This document shows positions 1 through 8,692 of a stretch of DNA of 27,927 nt, piece by piece. Source of the DNA: JALZOC01 sp031361295. GTDB taxonomy: Bacteria > Acidobacteriota > Vicinamibacteria > Vicinamibacterales > 2-12-FULL-66-21. The stretch lies in assembly GCA_031361295.1 (NCBI GenBank), contig JANMCN010000126.1, forward strand, positions 1 to 27,927. The letters are read 5' to 3'. Every line of letters begins with the position of its first letter. The first letter of the stretch is position 1. The notes beneath the pieces were generated by a model, which ran no database searches, was not told where the DNA came from, and was given only the letters and a program-made list of their open reading frames with translations. The translations under genes and the position numbers were made by a program.

Positions 1-2468
1 CACTGCTGCACCCACAGGACCTCCATCATGTGGTGTTCGTAGTCCCGATCCTTGGGATCCAGCTTCTCCATCCAGGCCTGAAGGGCCGTCAGCACCTCCC
101 TGGGATCGCGTCCACTCAACTCGATTTTGGTGCGGTACCGCACGCGGTCCTCCGGTTCCTTCAGCAGATCGAGCAGCTGCGGAATCGGCTGACCCGCGAT
201 CTTTGCGGGCTGGAGCAGCGGGCGCCCCGGATACGTCACGCGGTAGATCCGTCCGTGCTCGTGATCGCGCGACGTATCCCGGAGGTTGTGCTGCATGTGT
301 CCGATGAGCGGGTTGTGCCAGTCGAGGAAGTACAGGGCGCCGTCCGGCCCGATCTCCGCGTCCACGGGGCGGAAATTCTCATCGGCCGACTGGAGAATCG
401 GCGCCACCTCGGTGGACTTCAACCCTGCGCCGTCTTCCGTCAGCGTGTAATCCAGGATGCCCCTGAAGCCGATCGTATTGAGGACGACCATGTTCCCCTG
501 CATCTCCTCGGGGAAGTGACGGCTCGAGATGAGCTCCGTCCCGCCGACGGGCCGCGTGCGCACGGGACCCGGCTTCGGCGCGTCCTTCGTCTCCATGGCC
601 GGGTAGTACTTCTTCGTCGAGAACGAGGGGCCGTAATACGGCTGGCCGCCGGTCGCATCGAACACGATGTCGCGTCCCCAGCGATCCCACACATGGCCGT
701 GCGGGTTCGGGAAGTTCATCGGGATGTACACCTCGACCTTCCACGTCCGCGGCTCGAATCTGAAGACCCCGCCGTCCGCCTGGCGCATCGTCGGGGCCCA
801 GGGGGTCTCGACCTGGGTGCGATGGAAGATCCCCTCCTGCAGGTAGAGCGCGCCCCCCGGATCGAAGGTGAAGCTGTTGATCGTGTGATGGGTGTCCGCA
901 GAGTCGAAGCCGTGCAGCAGGTTGTCCTTCGTGTCGTACTGGTCGTCGCCGTTGGTGTCCTTCAGGAACACGACGTTGGGCGATTGCGCGACGATCACGC
1001 CGTTGTTGTAGAACTCGAACCCGGTCGGATTGTTGAGGTCGCCCGCGAAGACCGTCCGCTTGTCGGCCTTGCCGTCGCCGTCCGTGTCTTCCAGGATCAG
1101 CAGCTTGTCGTCCCTCGAGGCTTTCGGCTGCCAGTGCGGATAGTTCTTCCAGGCCGCGACCCACAGGCGGCCTTTGGTGTCGAACGACATCTGCACAGGG
1201 TTGACGAGCTCCGGGAACTCCTTTTCGGACGCGAAGAGGTTCACCTTGAGCCCCGCGCCGACCGTCATCTTCTGGATGGCGTCGCTGCCGTCCAGGAAGA
1301 CGTGCGCCCCGTCCGGCCCTTTGCCCGGCTCGTTCGTCTGGGCGTTGATGAGCGGCGGCGTGTCGCTGTCCTCGACCTTGGGGTCGGACGTCTTCAGGCC
1401 TGACGCGCTCGCGAGCGCCCACACGCGTCGATCGCGGTTCGCCGTCATGACATCCAGCACCGCGGCTTCACGCTGCAGCACCTCGTAGTTCGTCGGCAGG
1501 ATGTCCTCCCTGGCCACCGGGCCGACCTTCTCCAGGTTGACGTCGCGCGGATTGCCGCGGATGAACGTGAGAAAGGCACGGTCCCCGTAGGTCGCAAAGC
1601 CGTCCGTGACGCGGTAGCGGCTGAACCAGTGGAAATCCTTGTCGAGCACGGCCTGCCGCAGCGACTCGAGGTACGGCGCGGCGTACGGCTTCGGCGCGCC
1701 GAACAGCTCGCGATCGATCGTCTGCGCAAGGAGCCGGTCGCCCTCGGCGTTGAGGTGGATCCCGTTGATGGTCAGGGGCGCCTTCGTCGAGGCATACAAC
1801 TGCGCGCTCGGCTTGAAGAGATCGACAAACGTAATCCCCCCGGCGGCGGCGACTTCGGACATCGCCTGGGTGTACAACGCCAGGCGCTGGTTGTTCTCCT
1901 TCCCGTCCGGCAGGTCCGGGTTGCCGAGATCCTCGTGCGCGATGGGAGAGAACAGAACGATGCGCGGCGCGGACGTGCCGTTGTATTTCTGCTCGCGCGT
2001 GTGCCGGATCCATTCCGTCAGCTGCTGCCGGAAAGCGGGCAGCCCGGCCTGGCCGGCGTAGGATTCGTTGTAGCCGAAGAACGCGAACAACACGTCAGTC
2101 CTGGTGTTGGCGCCCTCGAACCGGTTCTGCTCATACCCGCCGATTGGAGTCCCCACGCCGCCCAGCCATTCGTCGGGCGTTCCGAAGTTCTTCGAGCGGA
2201 GGCGGGTGGCGACTTCGTCGCCGCTGAATCCCAGGTTTCGGATGACCAGGTCGTGCTTCGGGAAGCGCGCATAGATCATCGTCTCGAGCCACCCGTCGTA
2301 TTGCATCCGCTCCGCGAGGGTGTTGCCGATGATGCTGATGTGATCCTTCTCGTGCAGCGGGAACGGCGCCGCGGCTCGTTGCACGGGCTCCGCCGCGCGG
2401 CCGCCGGCCGTCCAAAGAACGGCCAGGCCGAGCGCGAAGGCTGCCAGCAGTTTGCGGGTGTTGGTCAT
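1..2468 (-). CDS. SGNH-like domain fused to PVC-type dehydrogenase, partial
   Basis: The frame is open from an ATG at 2468 to the left edge, so about 822 N-terminal codons are seen and the C-terminus is missing. A signal peptide (about 1-26) predicts export. Residues about 40-255 form an SGNH/GDSL-hydrolase-like domain: block I reads IIGNTLAERM (47-55 region), block III is GYN at 132-134, and block V is NGIHLN. The usual GDS nucleophile serine is replaced by GNT (48-50), so hydrolase activity is doubtful. From about residue 398 the protein resembles the PVC-type membrane-bound dehydrogenase propeller (VNPVQMSFDTKGRLWVAAW). Two Ca-loop-like motifs, DTDGDGKAD and DTNGDDQYD, lie near 455-515. 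Family members usually continue into HEAT repeats and a haem-binding CxxCH module, which would lie outside the window. The gene follows a ThuA-like gene by 33 bases, suggesting one operon. The substrate is unknown; oxidation of a sugar or glycoside is inferred. Confidence 0.85.
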   Translation of the reverse strand, partial: MTNTRKLLAAFALGLAVLWTAGGRAAEPVQRAAAPFPLHEKDHISIIGNTLAERMQYDGWLETMIYARFPKHDLVIRNLGFSGDEVATRLRSKNFGTPDEWLGGVGTPIGGYEQNRFEGANTRTDVLFAFFGYNESYAGQAGLPAFRQQLTEWIRHTREQKYNGTSAPRIVLFSPIAHEDLGNPDLPDGKENNQRLALYTQAMSEVAAAGGITFVDLFKPSAQLYASTKAPLTINGIHLNAEGDRLLAQTIDRELFGAPKPYAAPYLESLRQAVLDKDFHWFSRYRVTDGFATYGDRAFLTFIRGNPRDVNLEKVGPVAREDILPTNYEVLQREAAVLDVMTANRDRRVWALASASGLKTSDPKVEDSDTPPLINAQTNEPGKGPDGAHVFLDGSDAIQKMTVGAGLKVNLFASEKEFPELVNPVQMSFDTKGRLWVAAWKNYPHWQPKASRDDKLLILEDTDGDGKADKRTVFAGDLNNPTGFEFYNNGVIVAQSPNVVFLKDTNGDDQYDTKDNLLHGFDSADTHHTINSFTFDPGGALYLQEGIFHRTQVETPWAPTMRQADGGVFRFEPRTWKVEVYIPMNFPNPHGHVWDRWGRDIVFDATGGQPYYGPSFSTKKYYPAMETKDAPKPGPVRTRPVGGTELISSRHFPEEMQGNMVVLNTIGFRGILDYTLTEDGAGLKSTEVAPILQSADENFRPVDAEIGPDGALYFLDWHNPLIGHMQHNLRDTSRDHEHGRIYRVTYPGRPLLQPAKIAGQPIPQLLDLLKEPEDRVRYRTKIELSGRDPREVLTALQAWMEKLDPKDRDYEHHMMEVLWVQQ

Positions 2469-2501
2469 ATCGATGGGCTCCGGAAGGTGGACGAGTCGAT
2501 T

Positions 2502-3536
2502 CTACTTGTGGCCGGCCGGCGGAATGGGGGAATCCCAACCGGCGAGATCGGCCGGCCGGACCCCCTTCACGTGCCCGCCAAAAGCGAACGTGGAGGGGTG
2601 GTACGGTCCCACGACGCTGACGTCTGCGTCGGGACCGATGCTGTTTTCGAGGCCGGCGCCCCAGAGACACGCGTTCAGCACCAGCCGCCGGAAGCCTTCG
2701 TTCAACAGGTCCTCCGACGCGCCGTGCGTCGTCGTGAAGACGCGACCCGGCCGTCCGGACGCGCTCGTATAGGTCCGATACCACGCGACGGGCTGTTCCT
2801 GCTTGTCGGGCGCCGCCGGCGAGTCGGGCGTCATTCCGTTCAGGATGCGCCCCTTCGCGAGAATGTGGCTGCCTTCGATCGGATCCGCCGTGTAGCCGCC
2901 GGACTGCACCCAGACGTCCTTGACCCCGCGCAGAATCGGGTGGGCGGACTCCTCCGGCTGGAGCACCAGCCGCGAGCTTTGCACATGGTTGCGGCCGTAA
3001 TGGGAGACCCATGTCTCTCCGAGAATCTGACGGCCGAACCCTCCCGGGTATCCGGGCACGCCTTCCCAGTGAAATTTCAGGAACTTCGCATCGGCCCGCT
3101 TGATCTGGAAGGCATGCGTGGCCGTCCGAAGGCCGATCACCGGTCCCCCGCGATCCAGGTAGTCGGCGATGTGCTGCATCTCCCGGTCGGGAAAGTCCTG
3201 GAAGCGCAGGGCCATCACCAGGAGGTCCGCGCTGTCGAGCGCGTCGAGCCCGGATATGTCGGAACTGCCCGGTTCGATGAATCCCGTCTGCGGGTCCGTC
3301 GTGATGAACACGCTGCACTTGAACCCATAGTGCTTCGCCAGCATGCGCGCGAGCGCTGGAAGGGTCTCCTCGGATCGGTACTCATGGTCTCCGGCCAGGA
3401 ACACGATGTGCCTGCCGCGCCCGGGACCCGCGTCGCCTTCGTACGTGACGAGGTGCGGGTTCTGCGCGAGGGCGGCGGCTGGCGGAGCCAGTGTGGCGAT
3501 ACATGCGAGAAGCAGGAAGACGGAGAACGGCCTCAT
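2502..3536 (-). CDS. Secreted ThuA-like domain protein (copy 1)
   Basis: This 344-residue protein starts at ATG 3536 with a clear signal peptide (MRPFSVFLLLACIATLAPPA, cleaved near residue 24). It is therefore exported. The body matches the ThuA-like/glutamine-amidotransferase-like fold: a first strand HIVFLAGDHEYRSEETLPAL, then LLVMALRFQDFP, a DYLDRGGPVIGLRTATHAF turn, and a C-terminal RVFTTTHGASEDLLNEGFRRLVLNACLW segment typical of the family. ThuA was first linked to trehalose utilisation in rhizobia, but the reaction of most members is not known. It sits 33 bases upstream of the SGNH/PVC gene and 113 bases downstream of a second ThuA-like gene, in one minus-strand unit. A periplasmic role in sugar or glycoside processing is inferred from context only. 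Confidence 0.85.
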   Translation of the reverse strand: MRPFSVFLLLACIATLAPPAAALAQNPHLVTYEGDAGPGRGRHIVFLAGDHEYRSEETLPALARMLAKHYGFKCSVFITTDPQTGFIEPGSSDISGLDALDSADLLVMALRFQDFPDREMQHIADYLDRGGPVIGLRTATHAFQIKRADAKFLKFHWEGVPGYPGGFGRQILGETWVSHYGRNHVQSSRLVLQPEESAHPILRGVKDVWVQSGGYTADPIEGSHILAKGRILNGMTPDSPAAPDKQEQPVAWYRTYTSASGRPGRVFTTTHGASEDLLNEGFRRLVLNACLWGAGLENSIGPDADVSVVGPYHPSTFAFGGHVKGVRPADLAGWDSPIPPAGHK

Positions 3537-3561
3537 GTTTGTCCTTGGTCTACGCCAGGCA

Positions 3562-3590
3562 CGCGGAGCTGAAGCGCCGCGCTACGTACG
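3562..3590 (-). repeat. Dispersed hairpin repeat, copy 1
   Basis: Read on the minus strand, a GTACGTAGCGCG head runs into a GC-rich hairpin with arms 3562-3570 and 3573-3581, one A/G mismatch and a two-base loop. Head and hairpin apex match the copy at 18668-18707. It lies between the two ThuA-like genes. Confidence 0.6.
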
Positions 3591-3622
3591 CCGGATGATT
3601 CGCTCCCTGATCCGTGCGTCGC

Positions 3623-3653
3623 GCGCAACTTCAGCGGCGCGTTACCGCGCTAC
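3623..3653 (-). repeat. Dispersed hairpin repeat, degenerate copy 2
   Basis: On the minus strand the head GTAGCGCG (3653-3646) is followed by a symmetric hairpin (3623-3640) with GCGC outer arms, a two-base internal mismatch and the same two-base loop at the apex. The TAG stop codon of the upstream ThuA-like gene (3652-3650) lies inside the GTAGCGCG head. Together with copy 1 it forms a closely spaced pair. Confidence 0.4.
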
Positions 3654-4627
3654 TGCGGACGCCGGGCGGGTTTGTCGTCGAGGTTCATGCCCAGGTCGGC
3701 GTCCGTGATCTTGTCTTCGACCCCCTGCGCGGGGACGTCGACCTTCGCCAGCCACAGCAGCGCATTCAACATCAGCTTCCGCTGGTTGGGATCCCCCCAG
3801 TGGCTGTGCGTGTGCCCCCCGGTGAACCCGAAGCTGCGGCCGCCGCCGGGACGCTCGTACACCCACATCATCGTCTCCGGCTTGCCGCTGTCCGCGATGA
3901 TGTGATCGTAGGGACCCTTGGGAGAGACGTAAGGTCCCTTTCGGACGTCGTCCCCCGGGGTCGCCACGAGGAGCGGCGTGATGCGCGCCTTCACCGCGGG
4001 ATCCGTCGTCCAGCGCATGTTGAAGTACCACTCGTCGAGCGTGGCGAACGGTTTCACGCCGCGCGTGACCGGATGGACCGGGAACGTGTCGAACGGCGGC
4101 TTCCACATCGGGTTGACCGAGTAGTGATCTTCGTAGAAACCGCCAATCCATCGCTGCATCGCGTCGCCGGGCTCCCCGGTCGGCACTTCGACCGCGTAGT
4201 GGGCGAATCCGAGGCCGGCGCCGCGCGCGGCCAGCTGGTCGACGACCTTGATCCTGTCCCCCTGGATGGCCGGGTTGCCCTTGCCGCCGTCTGCGTAGAT
4301 CAGCACGGCATCGGCCTTGTCGAGCGCCGCATTGTCGTCAACGACCTGGCCGTCGACGGTCTTGGACGGCCATCCGTTGAAGTAGACCTGCACGTTGACC
4401 CCCGGCACGCCCGCCAGCGCCTTCTGGAACAGCAGGCACCCCGCCCGGAACTCGTGCATGCCAGGCGGATGGCTCGGCCGGCCCGCGATGAGCACGATCT
4501 GCTTCGTCGCCTGGGCCTGCCGGGGCGCGGGGCTCTGGGCGCCGCCCAGCGCCACGGCGGAGGCCGAGACCAGCGCCGCTACGAGAAGGACATACGTGAT
4601 GCGAATCAGTCTGGATGAAGTGATCAT
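3650..4627 (-). CDS. Secreted ThuA-like domain protein (copy 2)
   Basis: I place the start at ATG 4627, giving 325 residues. This codon opens a proper signal peptide (MITSSRLIRITYVLLVAALV, cleaved near residue 30); the frame extends 17 codons further upstream without adding a signal-like sequence. The mature protein has ThuA-like features: a first strand QIVLIAGRPSHPPGMHEF, the segment DAVLIYADGGKGNP, a GAGLGFAHYAVEVP turn, and a C-terminal FGFTGGHTHSHWGDPNQRKL stretch rich in histidine that could bind metal. It is only distantly similar to the neighbouring ThuA-like protein, so this is not a recent tandem duplication. It is the first gene of the minus-strand group that ends in the SGNH/PVC protein and is divergent from the MFS transporter. 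A periplasmic carbohydrate role is inferred; the reaction is unknown. Confidence 0.83.
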   Translation of the reverse strand: MITSSRLIRITYVLLVAALVSASAVALGGAQSPAPRQAQATKQIVLIAGRPSHPPGMHEFRAGCLLFQKALAGVPGVNVQVYFNGWPSKTVDGQVVDDNAALDKADAVLIYADGGKGNPAIQGDRIKVVDQLAARGAGLGFAHYAVEVPTGEPGDAMQRWIGGFYEDHYSVNPMWKPPFDTFPVHPVTRGVKPFATLDEWYFNMRWTTDPAVKARITPLLVATPGDDVRKGPYVSPKGPYDHIIADSGKPETMMWVYERPGGGRSFGFTGGHTHSHWGDPNQRKLMLNALLWLAKVDVPAQGVEDKITDADLGMNLDDKPARRPQ

Positions 4628-4881
4628 GGTCGGCAGATCCCCGAGTTGTTGGCGCCCGGTCGGTTTCGAGCGCCACACATCCTATCCGGTTTCCAGCCCG
4701 TGTCCACCAGGAACAGGCCAACGGCCCGGTTTGAGACGCGCCGCTCAGAAGCTGCCCCGCTATGGCACAATAGCGCGCGCATCGCGGGCATTTGTGTCGA
4801 CGGAGCCGGTACCCGGCCGGCGTGACCGACGAAACGTCCGATCACCATTGGATTCAATCCGTAGGCGTCCACAGGAAAACT

Positions 4882-6513
4882 ATGAGCAACGCGACAACTG
4901 TCAGCACCGACGCGATCGCGCCCAACGCCCGGCGGCTGCTGTGGGCTGGCTTCCTGGCCATTCTCGCAGCCGGCATCGGCTTCGGCATCCGCGGCGGCAT
5001 CCTCGCCAACTGGGCCGCCGAATTCGGCTTCACCGGCGCGCAGCTCGGGGCGATCGGCGGCGCGGGATTCACCGGTTTCTGCTTCGGCATCATCATCGGC
5101 GGCGTCGTCGTCGACAAAATCGGCTACGGCAAGCTGGTCGTGGCGGCGTTTTTCTTCCATGTGCTGTCGGCGTTCATCACGTTTGCCGCGACCGCCGGAC
5201 AGGCGCAGGGCACCGCCTACATGTTTCTGTATCTGGGAACGTTCGTATTCGCCCTGGCAAATGGCACACTCGAGGCCGTCGCGAACCCGCTCGTCTCGAC
5301 GCTCTTCCCGCACAACCGGACGCATTACTTGAACATTCTCCATGCGAGCTGGCCGGCCGGTCTCGTGCTCGGTGGTCTCGTGGGCTGGATTCTCGGCGAC
5401 GGCATGCATCTCAACTGGAAGCTGCAGCTCGGACTCTTCCTGGTGCCGACGGCGCTCTACGGCGTGGCGTTCTACGGTCAGAGTTTCCCGAAATCGGCCG
5501 CGTCAGCGAAGGGCCTTACCGTCGGCCAGATGCTTCACGAGGTGGGCATTCTGGGCGCGCTCGTGGCCTGCGCCCTGGTCGGCCTCTTCTTCAAGGATCA
5601 GCTCGGTAGCATTCTCGTATTCTTCACGGGCAGCGCGTTCTTCGCCTCGGCGGCATGGGGATACATCGCGTGGGCCATCGCGCTGGGCCTCCTGCTGGTC
5701 GTTGCCATCCAGACGAATTTTTCAGTGGGGTCAATCCTGCTCTTCGTTTTGTTCCTGACGCATATGCTCCTCGGCGCAGTCGAGCTCGGCACCGACGGCT
5801 GGATTCAGAACATCACCGGCAACATCCTTACCCCGGCGCAGGGAAAAATCCTCTTCGTCTTCACGTCGCTCCTCATGTTCTCGCTCCGTTTCTGCGCGCA
5901 CTTCATCGAGAAGAACCTCAGGCTGTCTCCCATCGGGCTGCTCTTCATCTGCTCCGTGCTGGCGGCGATCGGCCTGCGCATGGTCAGCGGCATCGAGACG
6001 TTTGTGGGGGCGATGGCCGCGCTTGCGGTTTACGCACTCGGCAAGACGTTCTTCTGGCCCACGATGCTCGCAGTCGTCGGCGATCGATTTCCGCGCACCG
6101 GCGCGGTGGCCATGTCGATCATGGGTGGGATTGGCATGATGTCGGCCGGCCTCCTTGGCGGCCCCGGCCTCGGCTACGCGAAGGACCGCTTCACCGCCGA
6201 ACACCTGACGGCGACGGCGCCGGCCGTCTACGAGCAGTACAAGGCGCACGTCCCCAGCAAGTTTCTCTTTCTGGAGGAAGTGACCGGACTCGACGGCACG
6301 AAGCTGTCTGAAGCGCAGACGGCTCCGGTCAAGACGCCGGAGCAGAGGAAGGTGGCAGACGCCAGCATCCTGGGCGACCGCGAGACGCTGAGGGCGGACT
6401 CGTTCATTCCAATCGCGATGGCCACGATTTACGTGATGCTGTTCCTGTACTTCAAGGCCATCGGCGGGTACAAACCATTGCGGATCGACGAAGTGAGCGC
6501 GGGGAAACGCTGA
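4882..6513 (+). CDS. MFS transporter
   Basis: This is a 543-residue inner-membrane major facilitator, probably importing a sugar, sugar acid or glycoside. The ATG at 4882 is preceded by an AGGA-type ribosome site and is preferred over an upstream in-frame ATG 30 codons earlier, whose extra residues are polar and unlike the family. The N-terminal half has the FGIRGGILANWAAEFGFTGA segment and a GGVVVDKIGYGK loop between helices 2 and 3, the classic MFS motif A position. NGTLEAVANPLVSTLFP and a WPAGLVLGGL helix follow. Residues about 432-505 form an unusually long hydrophilic insertion before the last transmembrane segment. The gene is divergent from the ThuA-like genes and convergent with the DUF1080 gene, so its substrate is probably linked to those pathways. 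Specificity cannot be read from the sequence. Confidence 0.88.
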   Translation: MSNATTVSTDAIAPNARRLLWAGFLAILAAGIGFGIRGGILANWAAEFGFTGAQLGAIGGAGFTGFCFGIIIGGVVVDKIGYGKLVVAAFFFHVLSAFITFAATAGQAQGTAYMFLYLGTFVFALANGTLEAVANPLVSTLFPHNRTHYLNILHASWPAGLVLGGLVGWILGDGMHLNWKLQLGLFLVPTALYGVAFYGQSFPKSAASAKGLTVGQMLHEVGILGALVACALVGLFFKDQLGSILVFFTGSAFFASAAWGYIAWAIALGLLLVVAIQTNFSVGSILLFVLFLTHMLLGAVELGTDGWIQNITGNILTPAQGKILFVFTSLLMFSLRFCAHFIEKNLRLSPIGLLFICSVLAAIGLRMVSGIETFVGAMAALAVYALGKTFFWPTMLAVVGDRFPRTGAVAMSIMGGIGMMSAGLLGGPGLGYAKDRFTAEHLTATAPAVYEQYKAHVPSKFLFLEEVTGLDGTKLSEAQTAPVKTPEQRKVADASILGDRETLRADSFIPIAMATIYVMLFLYFKAIGGYKPLRIDEVSAGKR

Positions 6514-6554
6514 CGGCGCGCCAGGCGTGTCGGGTCGCCGGTATGAGGCTGAAG

Positions 6555-6586
6555 ATCACGGGTCACGATCATTCGTGGCCCGTGAT
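6555..6586. terminator. Shared hairpin terminator between convergent genes
   Basis: A 14-base inverted repeat (arms 6555-6568 and 6573-6586, one G-T pair, four-base loop) lies between the stop of the MFS gene and the stop of the DUF1080 gene. It lacks a clear U-run but is well placed to end transcription from both sides. Confidence 0.7.
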
Positions 6587-6612
6587 TGTGTACGGGTCTG
6601 CGAGGTCCGCGG

Positions 6613-7494
6613 CTAGAGCGTCTTCAAGTACACATTCCTGAATTCGACCTTCATCGGGGGGCCTACGTGGATCTGGAAGCCCAGGAGGCCTTTCGACGCG
6701 CGGCCCTTCACGTCATCATCCACCAGAACAGCGGTCACGTGCCCGTTGACGATGTTGATGAGGGTGTTGCCGCGGGCGATGAGGTGAATCGTGTTCCACT
6801 CGCCGGGTTTGATGAGGCCTTTCAGTTCGTCGGCCGTGCGTTCGAGATCGCCAATCATCTTCGGCTTCGCGTCGGCTCCGATGTAGACCGCCTGTCCGCG
6901 CATCATCACGATGCCGCGGCCGCGTTCCTCGTAGATCATGCCGGTGAACTGGTTGGCGAAGTCGATGTCGGCCTGGTAGCCCTTGAGCACCCACTTGCCG
7001 GCCACCGTCTGGGCCGCGTTGGGCCCCGTGCTGGTTCCCTGCGGCAGGTGTGTGCTGCGGAACTGGATGCCGCTGTTCGTGGCGCTCATCCGGTACTCGA
7101 GCTTCAGCTCGAAGTCCGCGGGTTCACCCCCGCGCCAGATCACGAAGGTGTTCTCCTTGAGCGGATTGGCCTCCGTCGTCTGGCCGATGAGGCTGCCGTT
7201 CTCGGCTCGCCAGTAGGCGGGATCGCCATCCCATCCCTTCATGCTGACGCCGTCGAAGATCTGCTCGAAGCCCGTGTGATCGGCGGGATCGAGCGGGGCC
7301 GCTCCACGCGGTCCGCCGCGGCCGGCGCCGCGCGCGCCGGCGGGTGCGGGCGCCGCCGGAGTCTGGCCACCCGGCGGCGTGGCCTGCTGCGGCGAGCCGG
7401 GGGAGACGGGCTGCTGGCGGGCGGCCACGTCGCCTATCGAGAGCGCCGCCGCAATCGCCAAACCGAGGGCCGCGCGCGTGTGTGTCTGGACCAT
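6613..7494 (-). CDS. Secreted DUF1080 (3-keto-disaccharide hydrolase-like) protein
   Basis: The 293-residue protein starts at ATG 7494 behind a strong AAGGAGAG ribosome site. It has a signal peptide (cleaved near residue 25) and then a low-complexity linker rich in Pro, Ala and Gly up to about residue 72. The rest is a single DUF1080 domain, a concanavalin-like beta-sandwich. It shows FEQIFDGVSMKGWDGDPAYW at its start, FELKLEYRMSATNSGIQFRS in the middle, EWNTIHLIARGNTLINIVNG, and GLLGFQIHVGPPMKVEFRNV at the end. DUF1080 members act on 3-keto-glycosides or bind carbohydrate, and the annotated family name is 3-keto-disaccharide hydrolase. The gene is 12 bases behind a Gfo/Idh/MocA oxidoreductase, which could supply or use a keto-sugar. 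It is the last gene of the cluster. The family call is firm; the exact substrate is not. Confidence 0.9.
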   Translation of the reverse strand: MVQTHTRAALGLAIAAALSIGDVAARQQPVSPGSPQQATPPGGQTPAAPAPAGARGAGRGGPRGAAPLDPADHTGFEQIFDGVSMKGWDGDPAYWRAENGSLIGQTTEANPLKENTFVIWRGGEPADFELKLEYRMSATNSGIQFRSTHLPQGTSTGPNAAQTVAGKWVLKGYQADIDFANQFTGMIYEERGRGIVMMRGQAVYIGADAKPKMIGDLERTADELKGLIKPGEWNTIHLIARGNTLINIVNGHVTAVLVDDDVKGRASKGLLGFQIHVGPPMKVEFRNVYLKTL

Positions 7495-7506
7495 GTCGCT
7501 CTCTCC

Positions 7507-8661
7507 TTATCGTGTCGCGCCCCCGGCGGGGCCGACTGTCTCCCACCGGCCGGACTTCGCTGATTTCAGCACCGCGTCCGTGACGTACTCGGTGGCGAGC
7601 CCGTCGCGGAATGTGGGTGCGAGGCTCTTCCCCGCTGCCGCCGCCTGGACGAAGTCGGCGAATTGATGGATGAACGTGTGCTCGTACCCGATCTGGAGTC
7701 CGGGGACCCACCAGTGCTTCATGTACGGCTGGTCGCCGTCGGTCACGTGCACGTTGCGCCATCCACGCACCCGACCTTCGTCGCGGTGATCGAAGTACTG
7801 AATCCGATGGAGGTCGTGCAGATCCCAGAATGCCGACGCGTGCTCGCCGTTGTTCTCGAGGGTATAGAGCGCCTTGTGGCCCCGTGCGTACCGCGTCGCC
7901 TCGAAGGTGGCGGTGGAGCCGTTCTCGAACCGGCACAGGAACGCGCTCGCATCGTCGATTCCGACCGGCTGCACCTGGCCCGTGAGCGAATGTTTCCGTT
8001 CCTTGATGAACGTTTCTGTCATCGCCGTGACCTGGGTGATCGGACCGTTGAGCCACAGCGCCGTGTCGATGTTGTGGGCAAGGAGATCGCCGGTGACGCC
8101 GCTGCCTGCGACCGACACGTCGAGACGCCAGAGCCCTTCGCCCCCCTGCGGGAGGTCTTCCGAAATCGTCCAGTCCTGCAGGAACTTCGCGCGATAGTGG
8201 AAGATGCGGCCGAACCGTCCTTCGTCGAGGAGGTTCTTGATCATGGTGACCGCGGGCACACGCCGGTAGTTGTACCAGACCGTGTTGGGCACACCGGCCG
8301 ATTCCACCGCGGCGACCATCTCGAGCGCCTCCTCGGCCGTTCGGCCGAGCGGCTTTTCGCACATCACCATCTTGCCGGCCTTCGCCGCCGCAATCGCAAT
8401 CTCACGGTGGGTGTCGTTCGGGCTGGCGATGTCGATGACGTCGATGTCCTTGCGATCGATCAGGACGCGCCAGTCCGTCTCAATCGACTCGTATCCCCAG
8501 TTCGCGGCGAACGCCTTCACGCGCCCGGCGTTCCGCGCGGCCACGGCCTTGAGCACGGGACGATACGGCAGGTCAAAAAACCGCGGCGCCTGTAGGAACG
8601 CATTCGAGTGCGTCCGCCCCATGAACCCATACCCGACCAGGCCGATGTTCAATGTCTTCAT
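7507..8661 (-). CDS. Gfo/Idh/MocA family oxidoreductase
   Basis: This 384-residue NAD(P)-dependent sugar oxidoreductase starts at ATG 8661 after a GAGAGGG ribosome site. The Rossmann fold begins at once with NIGLVGYGFMGRTHSNAF (glycines 10, 12 and 15). IDVIDIASPNDTHREIAI follows, and then the family EKP signature at 102-104 (CEKPLG), whose lysine is a catalytic/cofactor residue. The C-terminal half is the alpha/beta substrate domain with an extended sheet, including FENGSTATFEATRYARGHKA and the sequence THAFIHQFADFV-like motif near residue 340. No signal peptide is seen, so it should be cytoplasmic. It precedes DUF1080 by 12 bases, which implies co-transcription. Members oxidise sugars such as inositol, glucosides or 1,5-anhydrosugars; here a glucoside or keto-sugar step is inferred from the neighbours. 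Confidence 0.92.
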   Translation of the reverse strand: MKTLNIGLVGYGFMGRTHSNAFLQAPRFFDLPYRPVLKAVAARNAGRVKAFAANWGYESIETDWRVLIDRKDIDVIDIASPNDTHREIAIAAAKAGKMVMCEKPLGRTAEEALEMVAAVESAGVPNTVWYNYRRVPAVTMIKNLLDEGRFGRIFHYRAKFLQDWTISEDLPQGGEGLWRLDVSVAGSGVTGDLLAHNIDTALWLNGPITQVTAMTETFIKERKHSLTGQVQPVGIDDASAFLCRFENGSTATFEATRYARGHKALYTLENNGEHASAFWDLHDLHRIQYFDHRDEGRVRGWRNVHVTDGDQPYMKHWWVPGLQIGYEHTFIHQFADFVQAAAAGKSLAPTFRDGLATEYVTDAVLKSAKSGRWETVGPAGGATR

Positions 8662-8692
8662 TCACCAACCCTCTCGGTCGCGCTCACCGCGA

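Noticed and set aside
30..3572. Long plus-strand reading frames over the SGNH/PVC and ThuA region
   Set aside because: They are antisense to well-recognised proteins, have no family similarity, and result from high GC content.
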